Below are positions 6,211-9,745 of a stretch of 9,745 nt of DNA, one piece after another (the first letter of the stretch is position 1; every line of letters begins with the position of its first letter). Below the pieces are notes generated by a model. The model was not told where the DNA came from. It ran no database searches and was given only the letters and a program-made list of their open reading frames with translations. A program made the position numbers and the translations under genes. Source of the stretch: Spirochaetia bacterium UBA5368. Its GTDB lineage: Bacteria; Spirochaetota; UBA4802; UBA5368. The stretch is taken from NCBI GenBank assembly GCA_002407865.1, contig DHPI01000043.1:367-10111 (forward strand), written 5' to 3'.

Positions 6211-8040
6211 TCAATGACTTGATGAGGAATAGTATTTACGCAATGACGTATCACACGCCGCGCAGGAATATTTCGGATCACAATGCTGTTCAAATTCACT
6301 CCGGAAATATTTCAACATCGTCGTTATCGGCATTATCGGCGATTGCCCGAGCGCGCACAGTGACGCCTTTTTCATGACAGTCGCTTTTTCGACCATCAAA
6401 TCGATATCGGACAACTGCGCCGTACGCATCGCGAATTTCTTAACGAGCGCATGCAAATGCGAGGTGCCGACCCGGCATGGGACGCATTGCCCGCACGATT
6501 CGTGCTCGAAGAAACTCAATATCTGCAGCAGAAAATCAACCGCGCACGTGCTTTCATCGCATACAAGCACAACGCCCGAACCCAGCGTAACGCCCTTTTT
6601 AAGGGGCTGGTCAATATCCAGCGGAAGGTCAAACAGGTCTTCGCCCAGGATACCGCCCGCGGAACCGCCGACCTGCGCGAATTTGAATTTCTTCCCGCCG
6701 GCCATCCCCTTCCCGTATACATCGATAATCTGGCGAAGCGTGGTGCCCATCGGCATTTCGATAAGCCCCGTACGGTTCATCTTCCCTGAAAGGCAATACA
6801 GTTTGGTGCCGGAACAATTTGTCGGGCCTGCCGATTTATACCATTCGGCGCCCTGATTGATTATCATCGGAACCGACATGAGCGTTTCCACATTATTTAC
6901 ATTGGACGGCAGATTATTAAATCCCGCTCCGCCGGGAAACGGGGGTTTAAAACGTGGATATCCGCGCTTGCCTTCCATAGAGTTGATAAGCGATGTTTCT
7001 TCACCGCACACATACGCTCCGCCGCCTTCTTTTATGAATACGTCGTAGCTGAATCCGGATCCGAATATATTTTTACCGAGATATCCCTTTTCGCGGGCCT
7101 GATCGATCGCACGCTGAAGCCGCTCAATCGAACGACGGTACTCACCGCGTATGTAAATATAGCCGATAGATGCGTCAATCGCGTATCCGCAAATAGCCAT
7201 GCCCTCGATAAGCAGATGCGGATTTTCCTCCATGATGATCCTGTCTTTGAACGTTCCAGGCTCACCTTCGTCGGCGTTGCATATTACATACTTTTGCATG
7301 GGACCCTTTGTCACAAACGACCATTTCATCCCGGCAGGGAAACCCGCACCGCCGCGGCCGCGCAACCCGGAATCCTTGACAACATCAATGATTTCCGACG
7401 GTTTCATCGACAGCGCTTTTTTCAGCGCGGCGTAGCCGCCGAGGCTCACGAACGAATCAATTTTCAGCGGGTCCACTTTCCCGACATTTTCAAGAAGACG
7501 CTTTGTTTGTCCCTCTTCATCGATCACGCATGCTTTCCCCTCAACCTCGGGGCCGCATGATTCGCCGAAAACAGCTTCTTTTTTTCGGTACGAATCGAAT
7601 ATTTCCTTGATGCGCGTTTCAGTGAGATTGCCATGAATGTCATAGTTTATCATCATGGCAGGCGCAACCGAACAAACGCCCAGACACTCGCACTTCTCCA
7701 GATAAAATAGCCCGTCGGCAGTAGCTTCACCAACGTCGATGCCGAGGTGTTTCTTAATCGCATCAAATATTGTTGCTGAACCCATCACATGGCATGGGCC
7801 CGATTTGCATACCCTGATCAGAAACTTGGCCCGGGGCTTTGTTTTGAACATGGTATAGAAATCGATGAATCCGGCAACCGCGCTTTGCGGGATAACCATC
7901 TCCTCGGCGACCACTTTCAGCGTTTCGGTATCAAGCACATTTTTGCCCGACTGGCTTTCAAGATCGCGGAGAATGAGCATTAAATGCTCTTTATTATTTC
8001 CCCACGTATCAATCGTTTTCTTAATATCAATCGATGTCAT
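6211..8040 (-). CDS. NAD-dependent formate dehydrogenase diaphorase subunit (NuoE-NuoF fusion)
   Basis: Accepts electrons from the formate dehydrogenase catalytic subunit and reduces NAD(P) at an FMN. The 609 residues fuse two complex I-like parts. The NuoE-like part (about 1-155) keeps all four [2Fe-2S] ligands: C78, C83, C119 and C123. The NuoF-like part has the FMN/NADH motifs GLRGRGGAGFP (225-235) and NADEGEPGT (255-263), an SLBB-like region, and [4Fe-4S] ligands C516, C519, C522 (SCGQCVPC) and C562. The tail HCDPKYSCAACD (586-597) adds three cysteines and a histidine, then ends in SSSSH with no ferredoxin domain. AGGGAGG precedes the ATG, 11 bases after the fdhA stop, so the two are co-transcribed. 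It is a paralogue of HoxF; its place next to fdhA rather than hoxU makes it the formate partner. Often named fdhB, a symbol also used for unrelated subunits, so none is given. Confidence 0.92.
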   Translation of the reverse strand: MTSIDIKKTIDTWGNNKEHLMLILRDLESQSGKNVLDTETLKVVAEEMVIPQSAVAGFIDFYTMFKTKPRAKFLIRVCKSGPCHVMGSATIFDAIKKHLGIDVGEATADGLFYLEKCECLGVCSVAPAMMINYDIHGNLTETRIKEIFDSYRKKEAVFGESCGPEVEGKACVIDEEGQTKRLLENVGKVDPLKIDSFVSLGGYAALKKALSMKPSEIIDVVKDSGLRGRGGAGFPAGMKWSFVTKGPMQKYVICNADEGEPGTFKDRIIMEENPHLLIEGMAICGYAIDASIGYIYIRGEYRRSIERLQRAIDQAREKGYLGKNIFGSGFSYDVFIKEGGGAYVCGEETSLINSMEGKRGYPRFKPPFPGGAGFNNLPSNVNNVETLMSVPMIINQGAEWYKSAGPTNCSGTKLYCLSGKMNRTGLIEMPMGTTLRQIIDVYGKGMAGGKKFKFAQVGGSAGGILGEDLFDLPLDIDQPLKKGVTLGSGVVLVCDESTCAVDFLLQILSFFEHESCGQCVPCRVGTSHLHALVKKFAMRTAQLSDIDLMVEKATVMKKASLCALGQSPIMPITTMLKYFRSEFEQHCDPKYSCAACDTSLRKYYSSSSH

Positions 8041-8051
8041 TTTTGCCTCCC

Positions 8052-9745
8052 TTACGCATTAATTTTCTCAATTTTGCAGGCGCAGACCTTGTACTCCGGA
8101 ATCTTGCACGTCGGATCCAGGGCGTCAATTGTCAGCTTGTTCGCGGCAGCCTCGCAAAAATGGAAGGGGATAAAAACGACATTGTCTTTCGGACGATCCG
8201 ATATTTTGGCTTTTATTCGAATGCTTCCCCGCCGTGTCGATACCGAAACCGTCTCACCATCAGCTATGTTAAAATTACTCGCGTCATTCGGATTGATTTC
8301 AACATAACCTTCCGCGACTATCTCGTTAAGTATGCGGGAATTGCGAGTCATAGTACCCGTGTGGAAATGCTCGAGCAACCGCCCCGTTGTAAGAATCACC
8401 GGATATTCCGGATCGACATCTTCGGCCGGTGGAGTGAATTCAATCGCGGAAAGCAGCCCGAGACCGCGGGAAAATTTATCCTTATGTAGGAACTGCGTTC
8501 CGGGATGGTCTACCGTAGGACACGGCCACTGAATGAGTTCTTTTTCGAGACGCGCATAGGTGATCCCCGCGTACGACGGCGTTACCTTCCGCACTTCCTC
8601 GAAGATTTCCTCGGCGCAATTGTAGTTCCAGCTCGCACCCATCCTGTTGGCAATCTGCATAAGAATCCACCAGTCTTCCCGGCAGTTTTCATGAGCCTTT
8701 ACAACGCGGTGCATCAACTGAACCCTGCGCTCGGTATTGCTCACGGAGCCTTCTTTTTCCAGGAACGCATACCCCGGCAGCACAACATCGGCATACTGCG
8801 CCGTTTCGGTCATCACGATATCCTGAACTACGACAAAATCAAGCTTCTCGAGCGCTTCAATGACATGGTGCTGATTCGGATCGGACATTACCGGATTTTC
8901 ACCGAACACATACAATCCCTTGAGATCGCCATGAACCGCCGCGTTCAGGGATTCAACGATTGTCAGTCCGGGCTTTAAGGAAAGTTCCGCGGTCGCGTTC
9001 CATGCCTGCGCGAATTTCTTCTTATTGTCTTCATTTGCAACCGGCTGATAGGCGGGATACACTGCGTTCAGCGCGCCCATATCGCATGCGCCCTGCACAT
9101 TGCTCTGTCCGCGGAGCGGATTCACGCCGCCGCCCGCAACGCCGAGATTGCCAAGCAACATCTGAAGATTTGCGCAGCTTTTAACGCCATTAACGCCCGA
9201 TTTAAACTGCGTAATCCCCATGCAATAATACAATGCCATGGGTTTCGCAGCGGCAAGCAACCGCGCGGCTTCGACAATCTTTGAAGGATCGTCAAGCCCG
9301 CATATTTTCGCCACATATTCGGGATTATATTTCTCAAGGACTTTCGAAAGCTCTTCAAAACCTTCACATCTGTTTTTTACGTATTCAGCGTCTAAAAGGT
9401 TTTCCTTGAGTATCACATGCATTAATCCGTTGAGAATCGCGACATTTGTGCCGGGTTTGATCTGGAGAAAGACATCCGCGTATTTCGCCAGCTCAATCTT
9501 CCTCGGATCGACCACGACAAGCTTTTTACCCCTGTTTATCACTTCCCGTTTTATCATTGAGCCGATAACAGGGTGATTTTCAGTGGTGTTCGAACCTATA
9601 ACTAAAAACGCCTCGGACAGGGGTGTTTCCCTGATGGAATTCGTCATTGCTCCTGAGCCCATTGTTGCCGCCAGACCGGCGACGGTTGAGCTGTGTCAAA
9701 GCCGGGCGCAGTGGTCGACATTGTTGGTGCCGATCACCGCGCGCA
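8052..9745 (-). CDS. fdhA: Formate dehydrogenase catalytic subunit, selenocysteine-containing (C-terminal part)
   Basis: Molybdenum or tungsten bis-pyranopterin enzyme that oxidises formate to CO2 (or the reverse). The window has the last 563 residues; the N-terminal iron-sulfur region is beyond the right edge. The frame enters as RAVIGTNNVDHCARL, meets TGA at 9698-9696, and goes on as HSSTVAGLAATMGSGAMTNS. This matches the FdhF active site, where selenocysteine is followed by the catalytic histidine. The catalytic arginine is in NPLRGQSNVQGACDMG (Arg codon 9113-9111). Cofactor-binding segments such as VIGSNTTENHPV and a C-terminal molydopterin dinucleotide domain ending in IPEYKVCACKIEK follow. 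The 547 residues after the TGA fit the family. A start at the ATG at 9662 would be wrong, as it falls inside the active-site domain. Whether the missing N-terminus has a NuoG-like extension cannot be seen. Confidence 0.95.
9667..9698 (-). promoter_or_regulatory. Selenocysteine UGA codon with SECIS-like hairpin
   Basis: The in-frame TGA at 9698-9696 is followed after 12 bases by GTCGCC (9683-9678), loop GGTCT (9677-9673) and GGCGGC (9672-9667), a six-pair stem with one G-U pair. The loop GGUCU matches the apical G-G-U-C of the E. coli fdhF SECIS, which binds the elongation factor SelB, at nearly the same distance from the UGA. Bacterial SECIS elements lie inside the coding region just after the UGA, as here. 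Confidence 0.88.

Noticed and set aside
6211..6213. TGA at the end of the formate dehydrogenase diaphorase gene as a second selenocysteine codon hiding a ferredoxin domain
   Set aside because: Only nine sense codons follow before a TAA, with no cysteine motif, so it is a normal stop.
9660..9662. ATG at 9662 as the start of a complete formate dehydrogenase gene
   Set aside because: The upstream in-frame codons continue the family active-site motif through a TGA; starting here would remove the catalytic selenocysteine and the preceding domain.

Overview
The window is a dense block of anaerobic hydrogen and formate metabolism genes from an unidentified bacterium. All seven genes lie on the minus strand, so transcription runs from high to low coordinates. 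The presence of an NAD-linked [NiFe] hydrogenase of the Hox type, a selenocysteine-containing formate dehydrogenase and a formate channel suggests an anaerobic or facultatively fermentative bacterium that can decode UGA as selenocysteine. Codon use looks even across the block, with a clearly AT-rich stretch only in the large intergenic region. I cannot name the phylum from sequence alone.

From the right edge: (1) the C-terminal 563 residues of a formate dehydrogenase catalytic subunit (FdhA/FdhF family), entering the window about 45 bases before an in-frame TGA at 9696-9698. This TGA is almost certainly a selenocysteine codon: the protein family motif continues across it and a SECIS-like hairpin follows. 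(2) Eleven bases on, a fused NuoE-NuoF diaphorase subunit that would pass formate electrons to NAD. (3) After about 120 bases carrying a strong hairpin, a FocA-type formate channel, closed by an excellent intrinsic terminator at 5165-5206.

Then comes a gene-free stretch of about 465 bases (4700-5164) holding candidate promoters and inverted repeats. It leads into the second operon, hoxF-hoxU-hoxY-hoxH-hoxW: the diaphorase half (HoxF, HoxU), the hydrogenase half (HoxY, HoxH) and the start of the maturation protease HoxW, which leaves the window at the left edge. There is no separate hoxE, so the layout matches the four-subunit HoxFUYH enzyme of the Ralstonia type.

Together the two soluble NAD-linked enzymes plus FocA could connect formate and CO2 with H2 through the NAD(H) pool, either disposing of reductant as H2 and formate or taking both up. 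That link is inferred from gene content and adjacency. The most notable points are the recoded UGA with its hairpin, two NuoE-NuoF fusion paralogues of which only one keeps its [2Fe-2S] ligands, a cysteine-rich tail on the formate dehydrogenase diaphorase, and an inverted repeat sitting exactly on a candidate hox promoter.
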